DNA of 64,000 nucleotides from Sipunculus nudus (lineage: Eukaryota; Annelida; Sipuncula; Golfingiida; Sipunculidae). The position numbers were made by a program, and so were the translations under genes. The stretch covers positions 36,576,027 through 36,640,026 of the forward strand of contig CM049308.1 of assembly GCA_026874595.1 (NCBI GenBank), read 5' to 3'. Within the stretch, counting starts at the first letter, position 1. The number at the start of each line of letters is the position of its first letter. Positions 1 to 12,356 of the stretch are shown piece after piece. The notes under the pieces were generated by a model, which worked only from the letters and a program-made list of their open reading frames with translations, was not told the DNA's origin and searched no databases.

Positions 1-146
1 GGCCTTACATTTCTTACATTTTAGAGGATAGGTCTTAAAAGTCTTACTTTTTTTTCTTAGAAACTGATTTAATTTTTTTTTCAGTTTTGAAATGTGAAGA
101 AGGCAAATAAATCCATGCATGGATACCATAAACCTAGAGTAACTAC

Positions 147-1127
147 TTTTTAGCCCTCAGCCCTTAGGCTGATGGGCTATTGTCATCACCCAAGCTGTCC
201 GTCCATCCATCCATCCGTCCGTCCGTCTGTCCGTCCGTCCGTCCGTCCGTCCGTCGTGCCGTCCGTCGTGCCGTCCGTCTGTCAGTCTGTCAGTAGATGT
301 GGCACGTTTTGAAACCGTAAGACCTAGGAATCCCAAATTCGGCATAATGTTAGGTGTCCCCAAGATCTCCTACCAAGCCGAAAACTGGGTCTTTGCGACT
401 TCGTTGGCAGGTGGCGCCACCTACATTGATGTTTATGCTGCAGACATCCAGGCTTATATCTCAGGACTGGTTTCCTGTATTCTCCTGAAATTTTGCATGT
501 GTATAGATCTCACATAGCTCTTTATCATACACAAAACTGGAGGTGCCACCTGCAACCAGTTTTGCACAGCATCCGTCTGTTTGTCAGCCGTGAGCTAAAA
601 TCACTCATATCTCAGTAGTGGTTTGACTTATCTGCCTAAAATTTTGCATGTATATACATCTTGGATAGCTTTTTCAATTTTGTGGCAGGTGGTACCACCT
701 ACATGCATGTTCAGGCTGCAGACATCCAGGCTTATATCTTAGGACAGGTTTGACATATCCCCCTGAAATTTCGCATTTGTATAGATCTCACATAGCGCTT
801 AATCATACACAAGATTGGTGATGCCACCTGCCACCATTTTTGCACAGCGTCCTTCTGTTTGTCTGCTGTCGGATAAAATCACTCATATACAAGTAGTCGT
901 TTGAATTATCTGCCTCAAATTTTGCATTTGTATACACCTTGGACAGCTTTCTGTTTTTTTTGGTAGGTGGAGCCACCTACATACACATTTCGGCTGCAGA
1001 CATCCATGCTAATCTGCAACACACCTCACTCTATTTCCCCTTGCCACTCAATCCATGCCTCACTTCACCCGTCCCACTCTGATTTCGGCGGATACACATA
1101 GTTGCTTGTCAACTATCTGTATTTTAG
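147..1127 (+). mobile_element. HINE-like element with mismatched ends (family 2 left end, family 1 right end)
   Basis: The left end carries AGCCCTCAGCC followed by its inverse GGCTGATGGGCT, the start seen in full family 2 copies at 13191 and 60542. The right end instead carries GGCGGATAC, a hairpin and a TTAG|T terminus, which is the family 1 end. Between them lie about five degenerate ~150-bp monomers, with an exact GGTGGCGCCACC near 410. No coding capacity is visible; open frames here are repeat translations. Confidence 0.7.
196..292. repeat. CCGT/CCAT-type microsatellite
   Basis: Short tandem repeats of GTCC, CCAT and GTCT units directly follow the 5' hairpin of the element. The same position in other family 2 and 3 copies carries a shorter CCGT run, so this is an expansion of an element-internal sequence. 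Confidence 0.9.
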
Positions 1128-1609
1128 TTTTTCGTTAAAGTAAATTTTTATGTAGGTTGTTGTGTAAAAACAAGAAATAAATTGTCCAATGATAAAATAG
1201 GAATGTTTAGTAAAGTTCATCAATCTGAGGTGAAAAAAAAAAATAATAATGACAAAGTGTCCTGAATTATTTACTTTGCTTAAGTATTTGTGCTCTCAGT
1301 GCAAAAAGAAAAATAAGTCTAAAATTAAATACTTGGGTAGGTACTTTAGTTGATCACTTTAAAAGAGATGGTGGAAGGTAGTAGACTCTCAAAACACATG
1401 CTGTAGAAAACAGAGTTCATGTTGTATTAGAAGCTGGAGGCTCTCATTGAAGACAATAAATGAAGATGGGCTTCAGAAGAGAGCAAGGCACTTTCCAAAG
1501 GAATACAAAAGCAGAGAAAACAAGGTCACACATGTAACAAGTATGAAATGGCATTTGAAAATGTAAACCATGAATAAAATTAAGAGTGAAAGAGCAATAT
1601 TATATCATT
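1128..1609. other. Intergenic, nothing recognised
   Basis: AT-rich sequence without a convincing gene or repeat boundary. Confidence 0.5.
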
Positions 1610-2877
1610 GTATCCGCCAAAACAGAGTTTTGCGGATACTATGTTTTCAGCTGGACGCCGCCGCCGCTGCCGCCGCCGCCGCGTAGGTGTCCGGAGAACT
1701 CCTCCGTAACCGCTAGGCGGAATTTTCCGAAACCCGGGATTATGTTCGGGTCACATGTGAACTGCTGCGCCCCGATTTTGTTTTGACCGCTGACCTTTCC
1801 TTTGCGCTCTGCGTCCGTTTGTGCGTCTGTTTCCACACATAAACCCACATCTCGGGAACCCTTTGACCGATCAGGAAAATTTTTTTGCACAAATGTAGCC
1901 CTTGGAGAGCTTTATAACATACACCAAAAATGGTGGCGCTACCTGCAACCATGTTTGCACAGTGTCCATCTGTTTGTCTGCCTTGGGTAAAAATCACTCA
2001 TATCTCTGCAGTGACTTGACTAATTCACCTGAAATTTGGCATGCATATACATCCTGGATAGCTTTTCTGATTTTATGACAGGTGGCGCCACCTACATTCA
2101 CTTTTTCGCTGCAGACATCCAAGCTCATATCTCAGGAACCGTTTGACCGATCAGGAAAATTTTTTTGCACAAATTTAGCCCTTGGAGAGCTTTATAACAT
2201 ACACCGAAAATGGTGGCACCACCTGCAACCATGTTTGCACAGTGTCCATCTGTTCGTCTGCCTTGGGTTAAAATCACTCATATCTCTGCAGTGGTTTGAC
2301 TAATTCACCTGAAATTCGGCATGCTTATACATCCTGGATAGCTTTTCTGATTTTATGACAGGTGGCGCCACCTACAATCAAGTTTACGCTGCAGACATCC
2401 AAGCTCATATCTAGGGAACCGTTTGACCGATTGGGCAAAAATTTTGCATGTGTATAAATACCACATAGCTCTTTATCATACGCAAAACTGGTGGCGCCAC
2501 CTGCAGCCATGTTTGCACAGCTCCCATCTGTTTGTCTGCCATGGGATAAAATCACTCATATCTTGGCAGTGGTTTGACATATCTGCCTAAAATTTTGCAA
2601 GTTTATACGTCCCCGACAGCTCTCTTGATTTTATGACAGATGGCGCCACCTGCATTCTAGTTTATGCAGCAGATATCCAAGCTCATATCTTGGGAACCGT
2701 TTGACCGATTGGGCCAAAGTTTTGCATGTGTATAGAGCTTTCTGGATATTTTGGTAGGTAGCGCAACCTACATACACAATTTGGCTGCAGACATCCATGC
2801 TAATATGCAACACTTCACCCGTTCCACTCTGATTTAGGCGGATACAAGTAGTCGCTTGTCGACTACCCGTATTCTAG
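1610..2877 (+). mobile_element. HINE-like element family 1, full length
   Basis: It starts with a 30-nt hairpin, GTATCCGCCAAAAC, three bases, then GTTTTGCGGATAC. It ends with GGCGGATAC (the inverse of the start), a GTAGTCG/CGACTAC hairpin and TATTCTAG followed by T. The core is a (CCG)n tract near 1660-1684 and alternating ~150-bp monomers separated by GGTGGCGCCACC or a one-base variant. A 5' terminal motif, a subterminal 3' inverse and a 3' hairpin are the known layout of Helentron/Helitron2-derived non-autonomous elements. Assignment to that group is inference; no Rep/helicase is present. Confidence 0.75.
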
Positions 2878-4838
2878 TTGTCTTTTCCTGGTGCCAGGCA
2901 ATTAAAGCTTAACCTGGAAGGCTTAACCTGGGAGATTATTTATTTACAACATTTGACTGGCTTGAAGGCTTCAGATCGTGGAAAGAGACATGTCAAGTGG
3001 TTGATAGTAATTTATGACTACTATCCTTTAGCTTTTCTTCAGATGATGTTGATGACTTGAATGGGGGGTTTGCTCCTGATAAGAGAGTAATATATTGTCC
3101 CTCTTTCAGGGTCTGGACAGGTATTAAATTCTCATAACTGAATAGTCTATTTAAAGCCCATGTAACAGATAACTGTGTTTGTAAGTACTATCACCGGTTG
3201 GAATTTTATATTTTTTGTTTGGTGATATATATTGTTGGTTGAGAGTTCCAGGAGCAACAGACTTCTTGGTGATGATGTAACAATGGTTTATTCCTTTTTC
3301 ATCATGTACAAAGTTTCTGTTATTCTTATAACAACTAATTTAATGATGATGATTTCACTTGCTGGCAATGAACCTAGCAATGTAAAATTTCTATATCTAA
3401 ATGCAGCATAAGGTAACTTTAAATCCAACTCCAAACTGTAACTTTTAACTGCCTGTCCCTGTCCTAGGTGAAGGAAAAGACAATACAAATAAATAAACAT
3501 TTCTTACCCTCAGGTGAATTATACCCTGATTATTCTTCCTGCCAGTTTTCTAATCTCGATGTGCTAAGTGTCAAAGACCATTCATTTACTCTTAAGAGAA
3601 TACTATGACATGCTCACTAATTAACTCTTACATTGAACATTTGTGTATTCAACCCCGAAAACACATATAATAATACATAATTGTAATAATAAATGTTAAT
3701 ATTAATGTTAAATCTTGTGAAATTTCTGGTTTGCTATATTGTATTGAACTGGCAATTTGAAATGTCTGAATGAAGTAATAACATATTAGTAATAATAAAA
3801 TAAACTAAGAACAATAATTATAATTACAATGAACTAAGGATTACCACACCTCAGGACTGCCTAATATGAAAACCATTGGTCTGTTTTTCTTGATATTTAT
3901 CAGATGTATTTTCCTTTGTTATATATTTCCTATATACATATCAGAAATTAAGCCTGTAAAGTTTAATTTCTTTAAGTTATCGGCCCGAAAAAAATCATGA
4001 AAAATTTTACTCACTTAACATGAAAATTTTTGATGCTAGAGAATTTTTTTTCCAAGTATATAACTTTGTTTAATAAAGATTAAATTGTATACCCAAAATT
4101 AGATCTGAATTTTGGAAACCTTTTAAGTTATTAGCATAAAAATAAAATACCTTGAATTTTGCCCATTTAACATAAGTATTTTATTTTAATTTTCACTGCA
4201 TGTAAACATACGTATTTAAGTTGTTTAAATCTTAAATTTGAAAATGAAAGGTTGAAAATTAGGCTAGTAATTGAAATTTTTCTTGAGGCTCTGTTGTAGT
4301 CACTTGCTTTGTCCAGATGCAGGTTGGCCACTCCTGTTCATTGGAAGTCAGCTATATATGCCAGGGTTCCTGATTTGTTACAGTCACAGGGGGAGGTCCC
4401 CTGCTGTGATAGGTGTACAGTTCTCATATCACCCCCCCCCCCCACACCCCTCAGTAAAAATATAAATTTACATTTGTATGATAATGTGGTGTTATATGAT
4501 AAGATTGAGATTTATGATGATGCAGTTTAGTATTATGAATCAACTTTTATATTCAGATGTGTATGTAATATTTTTATAGAAATATAAACTTAAAAAAAAT
4601 TGAGGATCTAATACAAACATGTGTTCATTATTTTCCAGCCTCGGCAGAATTAGAGATCAGGCTTTGTTTGCCCGGAATGTATATGCAGAAGTGTTGTTAA
4701 TCCCCCCCCCCCCCCCCCCCCCCCCCCCCGCTGCCATTGATTCCTTGGCTCCTGTGCACCTGGACATTAGTTTTATTGTTAAGGTGTACAATTTATTTAA
4801 TTTAAAATAATAATTGGATTATATGATTAGATATAATT
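2878..4838. other. AT-rich intergenic DNA with poly-C tracts
   Basis: No gene is recognised. Pure C runs lie at 4432-4443 and 4702-4729 (28 C). Part of it (3841-4180) is an interspersed repeat listed separately. Confidence 0.5.
3841..4180 (+). repeat. Interspersed AT-rich repeat, copy 1 of 3
   Basis: This stretch aligns by eye with 26655-26888 and 32097-32480. Shared landmarks are GACTGCCTAATATGAAAACC, TTTCCTATATACATA, TTAATTTCTTTAAGTTAT, and a T-rich run followed by ATATAACTT. Copies are diverged and none shows clear ends, so the class is unknown. Confidence 0.5.
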
Positions 4839-5236
4839 GTATCTGCCAAAACAAAGTTTTGCGGATACTGTGTTTTTGACCAGGTTCCGCCGCCGCGGCG
4901 TTCATTTCTGGAAAACTCCTCTGATACTACAGGACCGATTTTTCTGAAACTTACACCAATTATCCGGTCACAGGTGAACTGGTGCCTAACCAATTGGTGT
5001 TGACCCCTGACCTTTCCTCTCTGCCCAGCGTCCATTTGTGCATCTGTTTCCACACATAAACCCACATATCTCGGGAACCATTTTGGCCCTTGGATAGCTT
5101 TATAACATACACAAAAAATTATGGCGCCACCTGCAACCATGTTTGCACAGTGTCCATCTATTCATCTGCCTTGGGGTAAAATCACTCATATTTCTGCAGT
5201 GGTTTGACTAATTCACCTGAAATTCGGCATGCGTAT
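4839..5236 (+). mobile_element. Left half of a family 1 HINE-like element, split by an insertion
   Basis: It begins with the family 1 hairpin (GTATCTGCCAAAAC...GTTTTGCGGATAC) and follows the family 1 core up to GGCATGCGTATA. Here it stops abruptly, and the expected continuation (ACATCCTAGATA) is found at 9940. The halves at 4839-5236 and 9938-10724 together make one element. Confidence 0.75.
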
Positions 5237-7937
5237 ACTAGTGTAGATGGGGATGTATTTCCGTAGGAATTTGATGCCCAAATTGGGAAAATGACTGATT
5301 TAGCCTAAACAGGATATGAACTAATGAAAAATGTTAGGTAACAAATTTTCAGATCCCTCTAACACCGAAAATCCAAGATGGCCGCCTACACCCATGGGAA
5401 ATATTGAGTGTTGGGGATACAGTGTACTTGCACGTGTAACAGAACGTTTTCTCAGGAATTGAATAAGATAGTGCTTGCTTTCAGTTTATTTGCACTTGAG
5501 CTGATGAATGAATACAGGTTATAATTTTTTTATGAACCCTGTGACCCTAAGGAATCCAAAACGGCGTTTATAGCGATCTTAACATTGAGATAATGATAAA
5601 ATAGTGTAACTGTCGCATTAAACGTAATGATATTAGATAATTGGATCCATTTATACTTTTTTGAATGTGTTCTGTTTATTTCAACTAACCAGGAGAGAGT
5701 GGTGGGAGAACACAGATGATACACAAGGTCAAAGTCAAATGTATGTAAAATATGTATGTATAATATTTCAAAGCATAAAAATATCTTGGGCACTACACTG
5801 TCATATGTGATATGGTGAACAAAAGAAATAGATCTTATGAAATTGTGATCGCTTTTTTATATTGCTGATGCTCTCATAGTACTACTACACAGTCTTCCAT
5901 ATTACAACAAAACAGACATTTAGAATAAATTAAAATGGTTATATGGATGATTCCAAAATTCCTAAAGCCTTGTTATTGGTCTTGATACAGAAATATTTGT
6001 GTTATTTTAAACTATTCCAAGTACCTTGTAGAACAGTGGGATCGGTAGAAACTGTTGTCTGGATATTTTATATTTCTATATAGTTTATCAGAATATGAGC
6101 CAAAACAGGTCTAATTGTTACAAGTTATATATAAGGTACCCCCAAAAGCTATAAAAAAGGACAAATAATGCACACAAAAAACTAATCAGCCATTTTTGAT
6201 CAGCAGAAAAGAAGGCACATCTGCATATGTAAAATGGCATATGAGTACGCATAATTCCTAAAGGAAAGTTTGCACATTACAGGAATACAAATATCTCTAT
6301 GGTACACTTGTTTGATAAAAGAACCATGTAGATCCGGGCATAAAGGCTAACACTACGGATGGAATTTTTTTTGTTTGGTTGGAGGTAGCTGCCTTTATTT
6401 TTAAATGCAAACTTTACATATATGAACATCTGCAGATTCCATTCTGGTTTCGGACCAAGTGACAGGACAGTATCATACGCTTCCTCTCATTTTATATCTT
6501 TGCGTTAACCTAGCCCAAATGACTACTGCACCTGCGGGTCCTGGGTGCGTAATCAACCCCATTGCTGGGCCATAACACAGAATATCTCCTGAAAGGCGCA
6601 CTAATTTGTGAGTGAAAAACGTCCGTTGGGCACGACCCTCCCATTCCAGATGGAATCATTGTCGAGTGTGTATATCAACCAGGGGATGCAATGCCATAAT
6701 AATGTAAACCACCAGCTGTTACAAGTGGTGAAAAATGCCCCCCCCCCCCCCTCGGCCTGTTGAGCGCTAACATCTCATGTTATTTAATTCTCTCCATTTA
6801 TTCATGTTTATATTTGTTTTCAGATTTCATTTTTATTCCCTAGCAATTAAATTATTAATTGACGTATGTGTGATTTGCTCCGTTAAGATAACATCTAAAT
6901 ATTCGTATACTTAGGAAGGGGATATTTCCTTAATTGCATTTTGCATAGTCTAACACCAGGGTATAGATCCCCAAATTACACTTGTGTTTGAGTGAGGCAC
7001 AGCCTTGGGCCTTCGGCTGTTACTCTTACAGGTGCTTAGCCTAGACTGCAGAAGTCATTAAATTTGCAAAGTAATCATAGACTTCCACATCAATTATTTT
7101 ACCACGAAAATTAAATTTAGGTGAAGATATGGAAGAGTGGTTGACTTAGATATGCATGTTCACCGATGAATCAACATGTAACATACAATTGAATGTATGG
7201 ACTGTGCAGTTTGTAATCTAAGTTTAAACTTGTAAAAATATAAATATTAAAGCTAAGCCTCACCATGGTTTAACCACATTATCCAAAGATATTTGATGGA
7301 ATAATAGCTGTGGAGCAGAAAATCCTAATATTTCTTTTGTGAATAATGCCTCAAAATATTCCTCTTTTATTTGCATATTTTAAACTTTATACAGGAGGCA
7401 TTATTTATATCAAGGTTTTCATATTGTGTGCACCGAGAAACGGAGAGAAAACGTTTGAGGCTTTTATCATGCGATTACTAGCTTGTTATTATAAGTGATT
7501 TGATTCATGAATTGACAATTGATTTCAACATATTTTTGAATTTCAGTGTCTTTAATCCCCCTATATTACCAACGATATTAGTAACATATATATAACAGGT
7601 ATGTAATAAAGAGTATGATCATGCAGTATAGTGTTTTCAAATTAAGGAAAGAACCTTCACCAGAGATCTTCCATTGTTTCTTGAATTCAAGAAGAGCGGC
7701 ACAAATCGCCCAATTTAACACTAAATCTCTTACACAGCATCATCTGCCTTCGTAGTTTAATGGTCAACAGTCAGACATCAAATAATTTGAATAATAGGAC
7801 TGTAGCAGAAAAACAAGTTTTCCGACGTTCCCACGCTTTGACTGTCTTTCAGGCATTGCTACTCCTTAGGATTGACATATAATACATAATTTCAACCATG
7901 TTTATAAGATAAATCCGTGTTGACTTTACTTACATAC

Positions 7938-7944
<7 letters not shown>

Positions 7945-7982
<38 letters not shown>
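7945..7982. repeat. TA microsatellite
   Basis: About 19 uninterrupted TA units inside the 4.7-kb insertion, with a smaller TA run near 8022-8037. Confidence 0.95.
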
Positions 7983-7986
<4 letters not shown>

Positions 7987-8315
7987 TGTTCTTTCTTGGC
8001 TGTTGGCAATGCACTGAAGGCTATATATATATATATAGTCATTTGAAACAGTTATCCTTATATATATTTCTCTGCCCATTATAGTATTGTTCGAATACGT
8101 TTTAAGCGTATCCTATAACCAGCTGCTGTGGCATTTCCCATGCACGCGCATCTTCTGATCGAAGCAAACCTGATAGTTATTCCTGATATTATCATCCGTG
8201 GAAATGTTATCCAAATCTTGAGGTGCTTGGTCCCGATTATCTGACATTAAGCTATGGGGTTCTTAAAGATACATGCATTTGAATTCACCAGATGATATTT
8301 ACATGTACACACTTA

Positions 8316-8873
8316 TTATTTTTTAGGACTGCACCAGTATGACCCTGTGTACCAGTAAGCTCCTCGAGTGTACCAGGCGTCTGGAATAGTTAACATGCCT
8401 TTGATTGTTCCTGTATCAGGATCAACAAGGCTGTTAAAATCTTTGTTTATTTTTACTAACCACACAAATTGATTCCAACCAAACCAAAAGAGGTATACGC
8501 TCATCGAACAGCTACAGGTTGCTGCAGTCAAGACCTCAGCCCTGTGCGCTCCTTGAGCATGTTCTCTGAGCTAACAATCGCAGTGCCACGCCAAGCCAAG
8601 CAGGGAGCTGCAGAGGCTGCCATCGTCCATCCCGAGCCGGTGACCTTTTAAGAAAGCTACAGCATCCACAGCCACAGAGCCAGAAGCAACCCACATCCCC
8701 TCTACCGATCCCAGCAGCGGAGACACAGCTATGCCATTCGAGAGCCGAACTCGATCTTGTGAACGACACATGTTTTGAGACCCATAGCCCTTGTACTTGC
8801 TGTTTCGGCCATTTGGACCATGTTAACCGGGTTTCCCAGTTTTGCAAGTTTTAGCAAGTTTTTCATCATCGGC
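8316..8873 (-). pseudogene. Coding-like, GC-richer island, unidentified, probably broken
   Basis: This stretch inside the 4.7-kb insertion is visibly richer in G+C than its surroundings and carries several minus-strand open stretches in different frames. One begins MMKNLLKLAKLGNPVNM near 8865 and stops about 46 codons later. A second, overlapping one includes VSPLLGSVEGMWVASGSVAV and stops near 8571. A third, at the low-coordinate end, includes LVDPDTGTIKGMLTIPDAWY and ends at a stop near 8316. No frame runs through, and I do not recognise the family. It may be a decayed transposase-related or captured gene whose exons or frameshifts I cannot resolve, or chance open frames in GC-rich DNA. Confidence 0.25.
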
Positions 8874-8998
8874 AACAAATCAATTCCAAAATGGTTGTTT
8901 TCGCATTAATACTGTTGACGATTGATACAAAGCAATAAATCAGCAGAGAATCAGCAATGTGGTAAATATGTAACATGTACATCAATTTCATGTTTTAA

Positions 8999-9444
8999 AG
9001 GGGCCCAATCACCTATCTGACCTTTATAAACTAAAGGTAATCCCATGGAGATTTTATACAAAATTGGCAGAAAACGTTGATATCACACACACAGGCTCCT
9101 TGTTTTGTTTAAATCAACGTTTATAATATGTCAGGGCCGCCAAAATAAAACAAATTCAACAATGGCATCAAACAGCAGATAGACAAGAGTGTGCAAATGG
9201 TGTTTTGCAACAAATAACCTCTCTGCCTCCGCATAAATGCCACATAGCATGTGGGTTACATTGTTGCCCCTTTTGTAAACATTGCTGTGTTTACAAACAA
9301 GTGGTTGATCAACAAGTTCATACATCCTTCACAGAGGTATTGATAGAACTTTCTAAAACCAGAATTAACTTAAGATCATTAATATATACAGAGAGAAGCC
9401 AGAAATCACAAATTCTCTTTCAAAAAGGTAGGTGAATGGGCACC
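8999..9444. mobile_element. MITE flanked by TTAA, copy 1
   Basis: It is flanked by TTAA on both sides (8995-8998 and 9445-9448). The ends are inverted: AGGGGCCCAATCACCTATC on the left, and the inverse of GGTAGGTGAATGGGCACC on the right. A diverged second copy with the same flanks lies at 21387-21821. TTAA duplication is typical of piggyBac-type transposition, but no transposase is present, so the class is inferred. Confidence 0.65.
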
Positions 9445-9937
9445 TTAAAGGTCCATTCGAAAACCATATGATAGTATCTTAATGTAATGTATTTTAATAT
9501 CGTCCCTATGATATATTATTCTGCCAAGACAATTATCAATACTGTTGACTGTTTGAAAACCATATTACATAATATATGACATTTTGGTACCCAAGATGTC
9601 TCATGTTATTCTTAAGATCGAAGGCTGGAAAATAAGTTTGACCTTGACCTTGACTACCCTCCCCAACCTTTGGACAGCTCCAGGAGTAGTTGGTATTACC
9701 AGTACACATTCAAAATCTTATAAATCGATCCAGTATTATTCGTTTTTATGCAATAGTTACAATATAAATGTAATAGCGGCCTTTTTATTATGATTGTTAG
9801 GGGGTCAGGGGGTTGATAAAATTTGTTACCTAACTTTTTCCATCAGCTTACACCTAAATGAAGTGAAAACAAGTGCTACCTCAATTTGGGCATTCAATTC
9901 CTACGGGACTGGGATTTGGCTACATGAGCGACTACAC

Positions 9938-10724
9938 TATACATCCTAGATAACTTTCTTGATTTTATTACAGGTGGCGCCAACCACAGTCTTGTTTATG
10001 CTGCATACATCCAAGCTCATATCTAGGGAACTGTTTGACTGATTGGGCCAAAATTTTGCATGTGTATAGATCTCACATAGCTCTTTATCATAGGCAAACA
10101 TTGGGGCGCCACCTGCAACCATTTTTGCACATTTTGCACAGCGTCCATCTGTTTGTCTGCCGTGGGATAAAATCAATCCTATCTTGACAGTGGTTTGCCA
10201 TATCTGCCTAAAATTTTGCAGGTTTATACAACCTGGACAGCTTTCTTGATTTTATGACAGGTGGCGCCACCCACATTCTAGTTTATGCTGCAGACATCCA
10301 AGCTCATATCTCAGGAACCATTTGAATGATTGGGCCAAAATTTGGCATGTGTATAGCTCTCACATAGCTCTTTATCATACACAAAACCACCTCCAACCAT
10401 TTTTGCACAGTGTCTATCTGTTTGTCTGCCATGGGATAAAATCAAACATATCTCAGTAGTGGTTTGACTAATCTGCCTAAAATTTCGTGTGTTTATACAT
10501 CTCGATTTTTTTCTCAAATTTTGCATATATATAGAACTTGTACAGCTTTCTTGATTTTGAAGTAGGTGGCGCAACCTACATACACTTTTCAGCTGCAGAC
10601 ATCCATGCTTATATACAACACACCTCACTCTATTTCCCCTTGCCACTCAATCCATGCCTCACTTCACCCGTTCCATTCTGATTTCGGCTGTCGACTTGTC
10701 GCTTGTTGACTACCTGTATTCTAG
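9938..10724 (+). mobile_element. Right half of the split family 1 HINE-like element
   Basis: It resumes the family 1 core at the point where 4839-5236 stops, continues through ~150-bp monomers (exact GGTGGCGCCACC near 10259) and ends with a decayed GGCGGATAC motif, the CTTGT-loop hairpin and TATTCTAG|T. Confidence 0.75.
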
Positions 10725-10798
10725 TTGAAACATATTCTTGCCTCAGAAGAATGGAACATAAAGTGATCAGCTCTGTCTGTCTATCATCTCTCCATTAT

Positions 10799-10803
<5 letters not shown>

Positions 10804-10853
<50 letters not shown>
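10804..10853. repeat. TA microsatellite
   Basis: About 25 TA units ending exactly at the left end of the hAT-like element. Confidence 0.95.
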
Positions 10854-10856
<3 letters not shown>

Positions 10857-11547
10857 GCCTCGAATTTGACGACCAGCAACTGGCAAATGTCGGTTAAAAT
10901 TGTGTTACTGGTTCCCCGTTTACAAGGAAACTGGCCTGGGTAACCAGAAAATAAGCCGATAGTCTCTTACAATGAAACACGGTGGCACTAAGCTAGCCAC
11001 GATTCGGATCTACTCGGGGAAAATTTCGGGAAAATTTCAGATAAAAAATGGCTACCCGTCGGCCAATCCAAAAAATGACCTTTAGGCCGGCTGGTATCAG
11101 CCAATCCTAGCTAAGCATAGCAGTTACTGCAACGTGGGCTACATGTCTACATTATGTTACGCGTTATCCGATTGGTCCGCTGTATAAGGATATTGGTAAT
11201 ACAGTTTCGCGTGAAACTACATCATATCCATGGCGACGCTGTGTTCATTTCTAAAAACCCGAGTACCTCTGTTCAACATATATAGTATATAAATAAATAC
11301 TGGGAACACCATTAATTTATCTAATTTGAGGTCTATCATCGGCCTGCTATGAAATTATGACCTGGTAAAAAATTCCTATTTCCAAACTCGTCTGTGTCTC
11401 AATTTCACCCACCGTCGTCACGATGGCTGCATCAGCAAAACTTACCAAACTTAACTTAGAAAACTGCCTGTCAACTTTTGTTTGTTGCCTGTCAAGTTCA
11501 AATATGGCAGGCAGCAGTAGCTTGTTATTTCAAAAAATGAAGGCCTG
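10854..11547. mobile_element. hAT-like non-autonomous element
   Basis: The ends are short inverted repeats, CAGGCCTCGAATTT and the inverse of AAAATGAAGGCCTG, matching the CAGG-type termini common in hAT MITEs. The flanks are TA repeats on both sides, so an 8-bp target duplication cannot be proven. An ATG at 11423 opens a 41-codon frame that stops at the right end; it begins MAASAKLTKLNLENC and is not recognisable as transposase. Confidence 0.6.
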
Positions 11548-12312
11548 ATATATATATATATTAATTATTAAATTTGTCCTATAAGCATTGTTGAAATAAC
11601 TTTCATATGCTGTATGTGTATTGATTTAAGCTGTTAGAGTCTGAAACTTGAAAGCAACTTATATATTCAATTGTGCAATATTGCAGATGTGAAACGTACA
11701 TTTAAACAATTTGATATAATAAAAATTAAGAAATAATTGAAACTTCATATTTTATCAGCTTTGTTTGGCTACTAGTCTGTTTGTCCTTTTTTAATATAAA
11801 GTAATTATTGATGAACTTTTTTATCCTGTTAGCATTGTTGAATTAAGTGAAAATCCTATGTATATACACTATAATAATACAGAGATGTTGTACCTCCGAT
11901 TATTCCACCCCTCCCCCCCCCCCCCTTACCACCAAATCCTTGCACCTGTGGACTGGGGACATAGATGTATAGATTTTATAAAATTATAAAATACATATAT
12001 CTAATAATTTATATTATAAAAATAGACCCAATTGAACAAATGTGTAAACTACTGGACTGTCAAGAATTAAGAATTTATCAAAATGCCAACCAGTGATTCA
12101 GGTAATAATATGCATCTTATGTTCACAAACTGCTCACATGCTTCAATTGTAACATTAAGAAATGCATGGTCTGGTCATTAAATATTTTTTGCAACAATTT
12201 CTTCCTCATCAATACAAACCAATCATGTCAACCAGCTTTGGCCTATATTACCTTTTCCTCTTAGACTTAACCTCCATTTGATATTATTTTAGATTTTTAC
12301 CTTCAAGGTAAA
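11548..12312. other. AT-rich intergenic, nothing recognised
   Basis: No gene is seen. A C-rich tract lies near 11911-11925. Confidence 0.5.
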
Positions 12313-12356
12313 CTTCAGCTGAGCACATTGACCCATGGGTCCCTTGTTATAGAATA
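12313..12356 (+). mobile_element. Orphan right end of a family 3 HINE-like element
   Basis: CAGCTGAGC is followed by a TGACCCATGGGTC hairpin and CCTTG|TT, the arrangement ending family 3 copies at 31137 and 38903. No matching left end is seen upstream. Confidence 0.5.

Larger units (their letters stand above)
5237..9937. mobile_element. 4.7-kb insertion with diverged inverted terminal regions
   Basis: The insert is bounded by TATA on each side (left before CTAGTGTAG, right after CTACAC) and interrupts a family 1 element. Its outer parts are inverted and related. Left landmarks are CCGTAGGAATTTGATGCCCA near 5250, TTAGGTAACAAATTTT near 5335 and TTTTTTGAATGTGT near 5660. The inverses of closely similar sequences occur near 9880, 9820 and 9700. 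The left inverted region spans ~570 bp and the right ~340 bp. The middle has no long open frame, so it is non-autonomous or decayed, class unknown. The right boundary could shift by a few bases. Confidence 0.6.

Noticed and set aside
157-363. Open frame coding for TDGRTDRRTDG-type protein
   Set aside because: It is a translation of the GTCC microsatellite inside the element.
10703-10897. Open frame with IYIYIY runs (also at 39078)
   Set aside because: Translation of TA microsatellites.
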